DNA of 64,000 bases from Gramella sp. AN32 (GTDB lineage: Bacteria; Bacteroidota; Bacteroidia; Flavobacteriales; Flavobacteriaceae), in assembly GCF_023718305.1 (NCBI RefSeq), contig NZ_QEYO01000004.1:124001-188000 (forward strand), in the 5' to 3' direction. The position numbers were made by a program, and so were the translations under genes. Below the pieces are notes generated by a model. It worked only from the letters and a program-made list of their open reading frames with translations. It made no database searches and was not told where the DNA came from. This document shows, in pieces, positions 9,904-19,696 of the stretch. Numbering within the stretch: the stretch's first letter is position 1; every line of letters begins with the position of its first letter.

Positions 9904-10118
9904 GATTATACTACAAGGTTTGGTTAATTTCTCAAGTAGGGATGTAATAAATAATTCATGTAGGGAGGTTCAAGATAAATAAATTAATAGTGTAAATTTA
10001 AATTTCCTCCGTTAAAAGTTTACCATTTATTTTCAGATAATGGTATTTCAACGTTATTTATAACGCTTTCGTCGGTTTATTGAGTGAGGGTTATAACAAG
10101 ATGTTTTTATTATAAAAC

Positions 10119-12011
10119 TTAATAAAGTACCCTAAATTTAATGGTATCCTGTATCTCTTTTAATTCCTGGATAACCTCTGCATTATACGCTTTATCAATA
10201 TCGGTAATTACGTAACCAATGGTTTCATTGGTTTTAAGATATTGTCCCACAATATTAATGTCATTTGCTGCCAAAATCCTGTTGATATTGGCAATAATTC
10301 CGGGACGGTTATGGTGAATATGGATTAAACGATGTGCATTTTCTAAAATAGGAAGTTGCAGGTTAGGGAAATTCACGCTGTTGGTGGTCCCCCCGGTATT
10401 GATGTATTCAATAATTTTACCAGGCACAAAATTTCCGATATTTTCCTGGGCTTCTTCAGTACTTCCACCTATATGCGGCGTTAAAATTAAATTTGGCAAT
10501 CCTCGTAATTCGCTTTCAAATTCTTCCTTGTTCGTTTTTGGTTCCTTCGGAAAAACATCTACTCCAGCCCCGGTAATTTTACCAGATTCAATATGATTTT
10601 TTAGAGCTTCCACATCAACTACATGTCCGCGGGCTAGATTTAAGAAAACGGCGCCATGCTTCATTTTCTTGAATTCATCGTCGCCAATCATATTTTTATT
10701 TTCCTTCCTGCCATCAACATGAAGGGTAACTATATCCACTATTTCAAGAAGCTCATCTAAAGAATTACATTTGGTTGCATTTCCCATGGCCAGCTTTTCA
10801 ACAAGGTCATAGTAATATACATCAAAACCAATAGCTTCCGCTACTACAGATAATTGCGCACCAATATTCCCATAACCTACGATTCCCAGCTTCTTTCCTC
10901 TAATTTCATAACTGCCAGTAGCAGATTTATTCCAAATTCCCTGGTGCATTTCTGAAATTCGATCAGGCAGATTCCTCTTCAGCAAAATAATTTCTCCAAT
11001 GGCAAGTTCCACCACAGAACGTGTGTTGCTGAAAGGCGCATTAAAGACCGCTACCCCTTTTTTAAGACAGGCCTCAAGATCGATTTGATTCGTTCCAATA
11101 CAAAAGGCTCCCACCGCAATGAGTCGGTTAGCGTTTTCCAATACTTTAGCCGTTAATTGGGTTTTTGAGCGAATTCCAATAACCGAAACATCTTTTATCT
11201 TTTCACACAGTTCCTCCTCATCCATGGCGCCGGAAACTGTCGAAACATTATAACCCTCATTTTTCATGATATCCACCGCATCCTGATGAATATTTTCAAG
11301 TAATAGGACCTTAATACGGTTTTTCGGGTAAGAAATCGCTTTATTCATTTTATGAAGGTATAAAAATTCATCAAGGCTCGGTGTAATATGATCGGCCTTG
11401 GCTAAAATATTGTCGCGCTCTACATTTTCAGTAAAAGCATAAAATTTGTTTGCTAATCCGGCAGCTTTGATCTCATAATCGGTGTAGCCATCTCCAATTA
11501 CGTATACATCACCTTTAAGATCTAATTTCTGCAATTGTTTTACTTTTCCGTTGTTGGAGGAAAGGACATTATCGTGATCAAATCCAATAATTTTCCCATT
11601 CTCATCAAATTCAAAGGTATTGGCAAAAACATGTTCTTCTTTAATTCCAAAATCACCTACAATGGGTACAATAAATTCTTTGAATCCATTGGAAATAATA
11701 TAAATCTGGTCTTTATTTTCTTCTAAAAAACCTTCATTTCTAACGAAGGAGATGGAAACTTTTTTCCTGAGTTTTTCTATGAGTGGTGGCAGGTCCTTTT
11801 TGTACGCTTCCAGTAAAATGAGCCGCTCGCGTAAAGAATCCCTAAAGGCAAGTTCACCCCCCATTCCGCGATCTGTAAGATCTTTTAATTCCTGAAGTTT
11901 CTCTTCGCGTTTTGGGTTGTTCTTCAAAGAAATCTCCCCTAAAACATCAAGGGCTTCTACCTGTGTGAACGTGCTGTCAAAGTCTATAACAAAATGCCTG
12001 TTATCCTTCAT
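10119..12011 (-). CDS. serA: Fused HAD phosphatase (SerB-like) - D-3-phosphoglycerate dehydrogenase (SerA)
   Basis: 630 residues with two enzymes in one chain. Residues 1-220 are a HAD phosphatase like phosphoserine phosphatase: nucleophile D10 and D12 in VIDFDSTFTQ, S107 in YIISNGF, K156 and the acidic motif GDGYTDYE (173-180). Residues about 233-545 are D-3-phosphoglycerate dehydrogenase: GAFCIGTNQIDL, the NAD-binding GIVGYGNIG (377-384), R461 in LARGHVVD and H513 in LTPHIGGS. Residues 561-630 are an ACT domain (HHNRPGIIANINRIL), the usual serine feedback site. It would catalyse the first and last steps of serine synthesis; the middle step (SerC) is not in the window. It appears monocistronic. 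Confidence 0.93.
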   Translation of the reverse strand: MKDNRHFVIDFDSTFTQVEALDVLGEISLKNNPKREEKLQELKDLTDRGMGGELAFRDSLRERLILLEAYKKDLPPLIEKLRKKVSISFVRNEGFLEENKDQIYIISNGFKEFIVPIVGDFGIKEEHVFANTFEFDENGKIIGFDHDNVLSSNNGKVKQLQKLDLKGDVYVIGDGYTDYEIKAAGLANKFYAFTENVERDNILAKADHITPSLDEFLYLHKMNKAISYPKNRIKVLLLENIHQDAVDIMKNEGYNVSTVSGAMDEEELCEKIKDVSVIGIRSKTQLTAKVLENANRLIAVGAFCIGTNQIDLEACLKKGVAVFNAPFSNTRSVVELAIGEIILLKRNLPDRISEMHQGIWNKSATGSYEIRGKKLGIVGYGNIGAQLSVVAEAIGFDVYYYDLVEKLAMGNATKCNSLDELLEIVDIVTLHVDGRKENKNMIGDDEFKKMKHGAVFLNLARGHVVDVEALKNHIESGKITGAGVDVFPKEPKTNKEEFESELRGLPNLILTPHIGGSTEEAQENIGNFVPGKIIEYINTGGTTNSVNFPNLQLPILENAHRLIHIHHNRPGIIANINRILAANDINIVGQYLKTNETIGYVITDIDKAYNAEVIQELKEIQDTIKFRVLY

Positions 12012-12200
12012 AATCCAATTAAAAACTTGCTAAAATGAATGGGTAAAACTAATCTTTTTTAAAGCAATAAAAAACAGCTAAATTCAGTAAAATGTATTGG
12101 ATTATGTAATTCTCAGAATTTGATAAAATAATTCGGAAAAATAAATATTTATAAAGAAAAGAGCAGGGTTTGTAAAAAGAAGTGCAGGCTTTTAAAATAA

Positions 12201-13775
12201 TTAATTAGGAAAAGCTTTAATCTCAATTTTTTTGTTGAGTTGTTTTTTTAACAACTTTGCTTTTCGCATACCTCCCCAAACTTCCAGTTCAGGATCACTT
12301 TCTGTGTAAATATTGAAAACTACTTTTTCAACCTGATTATCAATTTCAAGTTTTTGCACATTCTGGAAATGGCTTCGGTCCAATCCGTCGGCAACTCTTA
12401 AAATTGCTGAAAGTTTTTTAATTCTTTTCCTCACCGGCTTTGATTGGGATTTATACGCTTTATGGCGTTTTTTTGGGGTCGAATTTCGATGATACCGGGC
12501 CACGTTGGCCATGATATTCACCTCATCATCAGTAAAACCGCGCAGTTCAGAATTTTTAATAATATACAAAGCATGTTTATGGTGCCTGCTGTAAGAAATA
12601 TAATAACCAATATCATGTAGGAAAGCTGAATATTCCAGCAATTCCCTATCGTTTTCATTTAATTTTAACTCACTTTTAAATTCGTCAAAAATCTGCAAGG
12701 CCATTTTTGCCACATGACGGGAATGATCCTCCAGCCAGTTGCATTTCCGCAGTAATTCGTGAATACTTCTTTTACGAGGATCTTTAAATTCAATATTGAG
12801 TTTGGAGAAGTACTTGCCTTTTTCTTTTTTGATAAAATCGATGATCATCCCATCCCTTAAAGCTCCTTCAGAAATTTTCACATTTTCGATCCCAAATTCA
12901 TCGAGAAGATATTTCACCAGAATCACCCCGGGATTAATAATATCAACCCGCTTTTCCTCCAGCGTTTTTAATTCCAGCCTTTTCGATTTATCCAATTGGA
13001 TAAATTTTTTGTAAAATTTCTGAAATGCCTTCGCTCCATAGGTGTATTCATTCAGGCTAATCATGGTATCGCTGGCATTTTTTCCGGCAATCATCGCGGC
13101 GATATTTTCCATCGTACCGGAAGATCCAATCACCGTCTTTACCTTATGTTTTTTAACGATTTCTGAAACTGCTGATAATTCTTTTTCAAAGTGCTGCTCA
13201 AGTTTTTTTATATTCTCTTTTGAAACAGGATCGGCATCTACAAAACGTGCGGCCATTCTGGCGACACCCAGTTTCAGGCTTTTTGAATAAACAAATTCCT
13301 TATCGTTGCCCACAATAAACTCAACGCTTCCACCGCCAATATCTACCATAAGCACCATTTCGTCGCCAATTGCTATGCTATGCCTAACCGCCAGGCCAAT
13401 CATTTCCGCTTCCATTTTTCCGGAAATCACCTGCACCTTTACCCCGGCTTCATATAAACTGCGCTGGATAAAATCCCCGCCATTTTCAGCTTCCCGTATC
13501 GCACTGGTCGCATAAGCAAGTATTTCCTCCACCTGCTGACTATCACATAGAAACCTGATCCTTTTTAAGGCTTCCAGACCGCGATCCATCGCCTCTTCAC
13601 TTAGGTGATTTTCCATCCCTTTTTCAGCCAGGATGACCATTTCCTTGAGTTTATCTACGGTTCTAAAACTTCCGTCCGGATAAATATCTACGATCACGGC
13701 ATGAAAGGAATTCGTCCCGAGGTCGATCGCAGCAATGCGCTTATTTGGCTGATTATTGTCTATAGTTTGCTCCAA
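12201..13775 (-). CDS. Ppx/GppA phosphatase with C-terminal HD domain
   Basis: 524 residues. The N-terminal 310 residues are the actin-like Ppx/GppA fold: phosphate loop IAAIDLGTNSFH, VDIGGGSVEF and the second loop GSSGTMENIA. The C-terminal part has an HD-type metal site (LEYSAFLHDIGYYI preceded by HSRHVAKMA). This is the long exopolyphosphatase / pppGpp phosphatase form, which degrades polyphosphate or guanosine pentaphosphate in the cytoplasm. It lies 51 bp after the DadA-like gene and may be read through from it. Which substrate it prefers cannot be decided here. Confidence 0.9.
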   Translation of the reverse strand: MEQTIDNNQPNKRIAAIDLGTNSFHAVIVDIYPDGSFRTVDKLKEMVILAEKGMENHLSEEAMDRGLEALKRIRFLCDSQQVEEILAYATSAIREAENGGDFIQRSLYEAGVKVQVISGKMEAEMIGLAVRHSIAIGDEMVLMVDIGGGSVEFIVGNDKEFVYSKSLKLGVARMAARFVDADPVSKENIKKLEQHFEKELSAVSEIVKKHKVKTVIGSSGTMENIAAMIAGKNASDTMISLNEYTYGAKAFQKFYKKFIQLDKSKRLELKTLEEKRVDIINPGVILVKYLLDEFGIENVKISEGALRDGMIIDFIKKEKGKYFSKLNIEFKDPRKRSIHELLRKCNWLEDHSRHVAKMALQIFDEFKSELKLNENDRELLEYSAFLHDIGYYISYSRHHKHALYIIKNSELRGFTDDEVNIMANVARYHRNSTPKKRHKAYKSQSKPVRKRIKKLSAILRVADGLDRSHFQNVQKLEIDNQVEKVVFNIYTESDPELEVWGGMRKAKLLKKQLNKKIEIKAFPN

Positions 13776-13826
13776 GAATAAAGTTTGAGAATGAAATTTA
13801 TAATTTTTCCTCCAGCAATGGAAAGA

Positions 13827-15068
13827 TTAAGCAAACCTTTCTGGTATAAAAGCAGAAGTTTTCATAAAAAGTGGTTTTTCAGTAATCATATCTGAAACCA
13901 TTTTTCCTGTTGCCGGACCCATACTCCACCCCATCATAGAATGTCCTGAGGCAACTGTTAGATTTTTATATTTTGATGTCTTCCCGATAAAAGGAAGCCC
14001 GTCTGGGGAAACAGGTCTTAGCCCGCATTTTGCAGAACCCTTTTCCTCTGGGGTAATTTCAAGATTTTTGTAATAGCTGGACGCCGCATTGGCGATCGCT
14101 TCTACCCGGTTTTTGCGAATAATTTCGTTAGCTCCTGAAAATTCCATGGTTCCGGCAAATCTTGTAAATCCATCCATCGGGGTTACGGCAACTTTAGATT
14201 CACATAAAATTGCCGGAATGCTTATCCCTAAATCTCTAGGTACATTGATGCTGTAGCCTTTCCCGGGTTGTATGGGAATATTTAGTTGAAGTTTTCTTGC
14301 TAATCTGGTGGTCCAGCTTCCCGATGCCAGTACAAATTCATCAGCTATAATATTTTTTTCCTGTGTTTTTATGGAAACTATATTTTTCTCACTCTTTTCA
14401 AAACCAATCACTTCCTGATTCATTTCGAAGGTTACACCTCGTTTTATCAGCCATTTTTTCATATTTTCCATAAAAGTACCTGGCGTTGAATGCCTATCAC
14501 AGGTGTAATGAATAGCACCTAAAACCTCCTCTGAAAATACGCTTTGCAACTTCTGAAGTTCATCCTTAGTAATTTCTTTTACATCAAGTCCCTCTTCGTG
14601 AGCCAGGGCGGCAATCTTCAATTCTGAAACCGCTGCTTTTTCAGTCTTAAAAACCGATAAAATTCCTTTATTCTGATAATGAAAATCGAAATCCAGCGAA
14701 TCACGGATTTCATCAAACAAATCCCGACTTTTCAGATTAAATTCTTTTAAAACAGGAACTGCTTTTTCCACCTTTTGTTGCGTGGCAGAACCATTGAACC
14801 TCAATGCCCACTTAAAAAAATCTACATCAAAACGCGGTTTTATATAAAACGGACTATCAGTTTTCAGCATCCATTTTAATCCTTTTACAACAATGCCCGG
14901 TTCTGATAGTGGAATGATGTGGCTGGGGGTAAGATATCCGGCGTTCACAAAAGAAGCACCGGATGTAATATTTCCTTTATCGATCAAAGTTACCTCTACT
15001 CCTTCTTTTACCAGATAATAGGCTGTACATAAACCTATAATTCCACCTCCTATAACAGCAACTTTCAT
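13827..15068 (-). CDS. DadA-like FAD-dependent amino-acid oxidase/dehydrogenase
   Basis: 413 residues of the DAO family. The FAD-binding motif VAVIGGGIIGLCTAYYL is at residues 3-19 with DKGNITSGAS after it. The C-terminal flavin-contact region reads GLRPVSPDGLPFIG and SGHSMMGWSMGPATG. The family oxidises D-amino acids, hydroxyproline or related amines to imino/keto products and passes electrons to quinone or oxygen. It is the last gene of a four-gene operon with Gfo/Idh, GMC and small-subunit genes, 10 bp after the previous stop. The true substrate is unknown; the context with sugar dehydrogenases is unusual for D-alanine catabolism. Confidence 0.85.
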   Translation of the reverse strand: MKVAVIGGGIIGLCTAYYLVKEGVEVTLIDKGNITSGASFVNAGYLTPSHIIPLSEPGIVVKGLKWMLKTDSPFYIKPRFDVDFFKWALRFNGSATQQKVEKAVPVLKEFNLKSRDLFDEIRDSLDFDFHYQNKGILSVFKTEKAAVSELKIAALAHEEGLDVKEITKDELQKLQSVFSEEVLGAIHYTCDRHSTPGTFMENMKKWLIKRGVTFEMNQEVIGFEKSEKNIVSIKTQEKNIIADEFVLASGSWTTRLARKLQLNIPIQPGKGYSINVPRDLGISIPAILCESKVAVTPMDGFTRFAGTMEFSGANEIIRKNRVEAIANAASSYYKNLEITPEEKGSAKCGLRPVSPDGLPFIGKTSKYKNLTVASGHSMMGWSMGPATGKMVSDMITEKPLFMKTSAFIPERFA

Positions 15069-15078
15069 ATAGATTCAT

Positions 15079-15780
15079 TTAAACGATATAATCGTTCCAG
15101 TCTTCAATTTCATTTCTTTCTTCGGGCTTAATGGCGACTTTAAGCATTTTTTCGTCATAAGCGAGACCGTGTTCATCCAACACATCTTGCGGCACACCAT
15201 CCCAAACATTAGGCTTATTACCCATATAACCTAAGAATTCAATCCCCGGTTTACTGGTGAAATACCCGGTAGTTACAAGATTTCGCAATCTGCTGAAAAA
15301 TATAGCGGCCTGTGAAAACTGAGGTTTCACATCCATGGGATAAGCAATATCTTCCACAATTTTCAATTGCTCTTCTGAAGAAATTTCGGTGAAATCCTTA
15401 TCAAATCTTTTATGAGATTCCGTTCTTAACCAGCGTAAACCTCCTCGCATAGGGGTTTGATGCTCGGGAATGTCTTTTGAAATAAATTCAATGAAATCTG
15501 TGATCCCGGTTTTTGAAGCTGGCGGATAATCTCCCTGTCCCGGAATTATAATATCTGCAAGAATAGCCATAGTAGCCAGTTCATTTTCGGTATAAAACTG
15601 CTCAGACATGAGATTTTCGTCCCATCGCTCTTCTTCGGGAGTACGGCCGTAATCAAAGTCGCTTTCAATATTTTCTGAAATCCCCACAGTATCGGGTTTA
15701 TCATCAATCCTGCAACTGAGCAACATGGTGGTTCCTGCCCCACCAATAATAAGTGTTTTTAGTGATTCTCTTCTGTCCAT
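15079..15780 (-). CDS. Gluconate 2-dehydrogenase subunit 3-family protein (Tat lipoprotein)
   Basis: 233 residues. The N-terminus MDRRESLKTLIIGGAGTT has a twin-arginine motif followed by a hydrophobic stretch and a lipobox ending at LLSC, so it is probably exported by Tat and lipidated. The rest matches the small-subunit family (TLADIIIPGQGDYPPAS-like segment, GGLRWL, GYFTSKPGIEFLGYMG, WDGVP). It lies 10 bp downstream of the GMC dehydrogenase gene, which has no export signal of its own, so it probably carries that subunit across the membrane as a complex. It resembles the small subunit of glucoside 3-dehydrogenases. Confidence 0.9.
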   Translation of the reverse strand: MDRRESLKTLIIGGAGTTMLLSCRIDDKPDTVGISENIESDFDYGRTPEEERWDENLMSEQFYTENELATMAILADIIIPGQGDYPPASKTGITDFIEFISKDIPEHQTPMRGGLRWLRTESHKRFDKDFTEISSEEQLKIVEDIAYPMDVKPQFSQAAIFFSRLRNLVTTGYFTSKPGIEFLGYMGNKPNVWDGVPQDVLDEHGLAYDEKMLKVAIKPEERNEIEDWNDYIV

Positions 15781-15790
15781 AATACGCTTA

Positions 15791-17530
15791 TTAAATATTT
15801 CCTTTTTTCATTTCTTCCGCGAGATAATCGCTTGCCCTCCAGGCCAGGGCCAGGATCGTCCATGTGGGATTTTTATCAGCCTGTGATACGAAAGCACCAC
15901 CATCTACCACAAATAAATTGGACACATCATGCGCCTGATTGTATTCATTTAAAACCGAAGTAGTAGCATCAGCACCCATTCTGGTGGTCCCAACTTCATG
16001 AATAATCCTTCCTGGATTCTCAAGCCCATAATTGGTTTCTTTTCCAGGTTTATCCCCAAGTGGGATTGCCCCAATAGATTTGATGATCGCTTCAAAACTA
16101 TCCTGCATATGGGCTGCCTGCTTCACTTCTTCTTCGCTCCACTTATAATTAAATTTCAAAACAGGAATCCCATATTTATCAACTTTTTGAGAGTCGATCT
16201 CACAGCGGTTCTCAGCTCTGGGAATACTTTCACCCCTACCTGCCATTCCTAAAGTAGAACCATAGAAACGTTTTACATCCTGCATTAAACCAACTCCATA
16301 ACCCCCGGCTTTTCTATCTCCGAGAACCTGCGGGGCTAACGTATGTAGAAATTCTGTATTAAATCCAAATCCATAGGAAGGCATCCCCATACCGCCCCAA
16401 TACTCAATATGATAACCTCTGGAGAACCCAAGGTTTTTATCATCATTCAGCCACCATGGGGTATACATGTGCATCCCACCAACTCCATCTTCATTATATC
16501 TCTTTCTGTCCATTAATTCCGGCATAAAAGCCATTCTGGAAGCCCCGGTAGAATCATGCAAATATTTTCCCACGACTTCGCTGGAATTTGCCAGTCCGTT
16601 GGGATGTGTGGTAGATTTTGAATTGAGCAGGATTCTTGCCGAACTACACGCACTGGCAGCAAGGATCACCACTTTTGCCTTGATCCTGTAATCCTTTCCA
16701 TCTTCTTTATTGATGTAGTAAACGCCAGATGCTTTTCCATTTTCATCGGTAATCACTTCCCGCACCATGGCATTGGTGAAAAGATCTACATTTCCTGTTT
16801 CTATGGCCGGATTCACCAAAACCGAAGAAGATGAAAAATCTCCATAAACGGAACATGACCTTGAACATTGATTGCAATAAAAGCAAGCCTGTCGCTTCTT
16901 ATTTACCCTTTTGGTAAGAATAGAAAGCCTGGAAGGAATCATGGGAATCCCCACTTTTGAAGTTCCTTTTTTCAAATATAATTCGTGTAACCTCGGTTTA
17001 GGGGGAGGTAGAAAAAAGCCGTCCGGTTCATTTGGAATATTTTCTTTGGTTCCAAAAACTCCAATTAATTTATCTACTTTATCGTAATATGGGCGAACAT
17101 CTTCATAGCCAATAGGCCAGTTATCTCCTTTCCCGTCAAAGTCCTTTCTTTTAAAATCTAAGGGCCCAAATCTTAGGGAAATCCTACCCCAGTGATTGGT
17201 CCTTCCACCTACCATTTGAGAACGAAACCAGTCGAATTCAGTTCCCGGTGCTTTGGTATAAGGTTCCCCATCAATTTGCCATCCACCATAAGCCATGTCA
17301 AAATCACCAAATGCCCTTACTGTGGAAGCTCCTCTTCTGGGAGATTCATAAGGCCAGCGCAGTTGGGTGCGTTGTTCAGGGTTTGCAGGGTCAAAATTGG
17401 GCCCGGCTTCTACCAGGGCAATTTTAAATCCCTTATCGGCTAAAATTTTGGCGGCCATTCCTCCACCGGCACCAGATCCTACAATACACACATCATATTT
17501 TGTGGACTGTTCTATAATTTGAAAGGACAT
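15791..17530 (-). CDS. GMC-family oxidoreductase (sugar/glucoside dehydrogenase large subunit type)
   Basis: 579 residues. The Rossmann FAD motif VCIVGSGAGGGMAAKIL is at residues 14-30, then MVGGRTNHWGRISLRFGPLDF, a cysteine cluster CFYCNQCSRSC (C-x2-C-x2-C-x3-C), and the GMC C-terminus with GTTRMG and VDGGAFVSQADKNPTWTILA. There is no signal peptide; export is likely with the Tat-bearing subunit encoded immediately downstream. Relatives such as Caulobacter LacA oxidise glycosides at C3 in the periplasm and pass electrons to a cytochrome c. No cytochrome gene is present nearby, so the acceptor is encoded elsewhere or differs. Confidence 0.9.
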   Translation of the reverse strand: MSFQIIEQSTKYDVCIVGSGAGGGMAAKILADKGFKIALVEAGPNFDPANPEQRTQLRWPYESPRRGASTVRAFGDFDMAYGGWQIDGEPYTKAPGTEFDWFRSQMVGGRTNHWGRISLRFGPLDFKRKDFDGKGDNWPIGYEDVRPYYDKVDKLIGVFGTKENIPNEPDGFFLPPPKPRLHELYLKKGTSKVGIPMIPSRLSILTKRVNKKRQACFYCNQCSRSCSVYGDFSSSSVLVNPAIETGNVDLFTNAMVREVITDENGKASGVYYINKEDGKDYRIKAKVVILAASACSSARILLNSKSTTHPNGLANSSEVVGKYLHDSTGASRMAFMPELMDRKRYNEDGVGGMHMYTPWWLNDDKNLGFSRGYHIEYWGGMGMPSYGFGFNTEFLHTLAPQVLGDRKAGGYGVGLMQDVKRFYGSTLGMAGRGESIPRAENRCEIDSQKVDKYGIPVLKFNYKWSEEEVKQAAHMQDSFEAIIKSIGAIPLGDKPGKETNYGLENPGRIIHEVGTTRMGADATTSVLNEYNQAHDVSNLFVVDGGAFVSQADKNPTWTILALAWRASDYLAEEMKKGNI

Positions 17531-17561
17531 TTGTTATTTTTAATTTTGATTAATATTCAGG

Positions 17562-18656
17562 TTATTTTAAAAAGACGCTTTTATTCATTTCTGCAGATTT
17601 TTTTGCCGCTTCCAAAATTTCTACGACGGTTACATTAATAGGAAGGGAATATAGGCTCTTCTCATTATATTTAATATCCCCGGTCATCACTCCATAAAAA
17701 TAGGAAAAAGGATCTCTATATTTCTGCTCTCTGGGTGATAATTGGATTTCTAATGCTTCAGGATCTTCTTTTAATTTTTTCTGAATTTCTTCGGAATTTT
17801 TAGCGACTATGTAACCATGGGTGCCATACACCGCCATATCTTTTCGTGAGTAGGGCCAGTTCCACGATGCCTGAATAATTCCCTGTGTTTTTGGGTATTG
17901 CAGAATAATGGTCGCTTCATCATCTACATTGGCATAAATTTCCGGTTTGTTTTGTGCGGTAACTGCAGTAACTGAAAGTGGTTTTTCTCCATTCATCAAT
18001 GCCGTCATAAGGTTCGCGCCATAGCAGCCAAAATCGAATAAGGCTCCTCCCCCATTCTTTTCAGGATCCACTAATATTTCCAGGAATTCTTCACTAACCC
18101 CAATTTCCTTAGGGCCTTCATGACCATCATTTACCAGGATTTTTGTTAAATCCCCCAATCTATTTTCCCCAACCTGCTCCTGAATATATTTCGTGCTCGC
18201 ATACCAGGAGGTTTCAAAATTGGTAAGGACCAAAATATGATTTTCTTCAGCTAAAGACTGAATTTCTAAAGCATCTTTATAAGTAGTAGCCAAGGGTTTC
18301 TCTACCATCACATCGATCTTTTTAGGAGCACAGGCTTTTACAATGCTTAGATGTTCACTGGTTGCCCCAAAAGCTGAAACTGCATCGGGTTTTGTTTCAT
18401 TGAGCATGGTTTCAAGATCATCATAGAAAATTCCCTGATCAAGATCATATCGTTCCATATATTTTTTAACCAGATCCTCGTTAGTTTCATAAATTCCCAC
18501 CAATTCAAAATCCTGTGCCTCTCGATTAAAAAACCAATCCACATGACCGTGGCTTAAACCGGCAAGGGCAAACTTTTTCGAAGTTTGTGCAAAAATAGAT
18601 TGACTAATAAATATTGTCAAAAGAACGAATTTGATGATTTTCATAATACGTGACAA
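17562..18656 (-). CDS. Gfo/Idh/MocA-family oxidoreductase with signal peptide
   Basis: 364 residues. After a signal peptide (ending near SIFAQ) comes an NAD(P)-binding domain (FALAGLSHGHVDWFF) and the family motif VEKPLATTYKDALE, then the C-terminal beta-sheet domain with GGGALFDFGCYGANLM. The family oxidises or reduces sugars and cyclitols, including 3-keto glycosides, with bound nicotinamide. A signal peptide on a nicotinamide enzyme suggests an exported form that keeps its cofactor tightly bound. It is the first gene of the redox operon; 31 bp separate it from the GMC gene. Confidence 0.88.
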   Translation of the reverse strand: MSRIMKIIKFVLLTIFISQSIFAQTSKKFALAGLSHGHVDWFFNREAQDFELVGIYETNEDLVKKYMERYDLDQGIFYDDLETMLNETKPDAVSAFGATSEHLSIVKACAPKKIDVMVEKPLATTYKDALEIQSLAEENHILVLTNFETSWYASTKYIQEQVGENRLGDLTKILVNDGHEGPKEIGVSEEFLEILVDPEKNGGGALFDFGCYGANLMTALMNGEKPLSVTAVTAQNKPEIYANVDDEATIILQYPKTQGIIQASWNWPYSRKDMAVYGTHGYIVAKNSEEIQKKLKEDPEALEIQLSPREQKYRDPFSYFYGVMTGDIKYNEKSLYSLPINVTVVEILEAAKKSAEMNKSVFLK

Positions 18657-18841
18657 AGCCTATATTAGGAACCTAAGATAAACTTTTTAGGATTTATATT
18701 AACGAAATTTTAGGATTTCATGAAGGAGTTTTAGAAATTACCTGAAAATTGAGTAGAAAATTTAAGTTTCACCATTTCTTATTCAGTTAGACCCCTTTAA
18801 AATGAACGCTTTCGTACCTTTAATTGCCAACTAATACTTTT

Positions 18842-19696
18842 ATGGAAAAAAAGATTTTAATCCCTACTAATTTTTCAAAACATTCCTGGAATTCACTGGT
18901 ATTTGCCCTGAAATTGTATAAAAAATTTCCCTGTACCTTTTACCTGATCAATTCTTATTCGTCTCAAAAGTTTTTTAATGAAACCCTTCCTTTAGCAAAG
19001 GCAGACGAAGATGAACAAACTGAAAAGGAAAAATCTGAAAATGGCCTGGAACGAATGATGAAAGGATTGATTTTTAGAAAAGAGAACCCTAAACATCAAT
19101 TTGAAAAAATATCTACGGAAGGAAATCTGGTGGAAAATGTACAGGATGCTGTCAATAAATTTGGTATCGATCTAATTATCCTGGGGTCCCAGGGTGACAC
19201 CGCAGGAATTAGCACTTCCTATGATAATCAAATATCCAAATTAACTGAAAAAATACAGGAATGCCCGGTTTTGGTAATTCCGGAAACACATGAAATGTCC
19301 AATGAAGGGGGGATGGAAATTGTTTTTCCAACAAATTTTAAAATACCTTTTAAACAACGTGAACTTAGAGCTTTAATTGAACTTGCCGAAAGTTTAAAAG
19401 CATCTGTACGCGTTCTATATATTAATTCTGAAAGTAAACCTCTAGCTGAAAAGCGCGAGACCAACAAAATGGAACTGGCAAAGCACCTGTCTGATGTTCA
19501 TACCACTTTTCATGTGCTTACGCAAACTACACCCACCACAGGGGTACACTTATTTATAGAAGCTCGGGACAGCAATTTTCTGGCGCTCTATCAAAGAAAG
19601 AAAGGATTTTTCTCCAGACTCTTTTCAAACCCTATGACTGAAACCATCAATTTTGATCCTAAAGTTCCGGTTTTGATTTTAAAGGAATACAATTAA
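18842..19696 (+). CDS. Universal stress protein (tandem UspA domains)
   Basis: The ATG at 18842 gives MEKKILIPTNFSKHSWNSL, the normal UspA start; an in-frame TTG at 18824 would add six residues and is less likely. 284 residues: the first UspA domain has the nucleotide-binding-like segment LIILGSQGDTAG followed by CPVLVIPE; the second, degenerate domain ends VPVLILKEYN. It is one of three two-domain Usp proteins in the window. It is divergent from the redox operon and followed by a long repeat region, so it is probably monocistronic. Confidence 0.88.
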   Translation: MEKKILIPTNFSKHSWNSLVFALKLYKKFPCTFYLINSYSSQKFFNETLPLAKADEDEQTEKEKSENGLERMMKGLIFRKENPKHQFEKISTEGNLVENVQDAVNKFGIDLIILGSQGDTAGISTSYDNQISKLTEKIQECPVLVIPETHEMSNEGGMEIVFPTNFKIPFKQRELRALIELAESLKASVRVLYINSESKPLAEKRETNKMELAKHLSDVHTTFHVLTQTTPTTGVHLFIEARDSNFLALYQRKKGFFSRLFSNPMTETINFDPKVPVLILKEYN

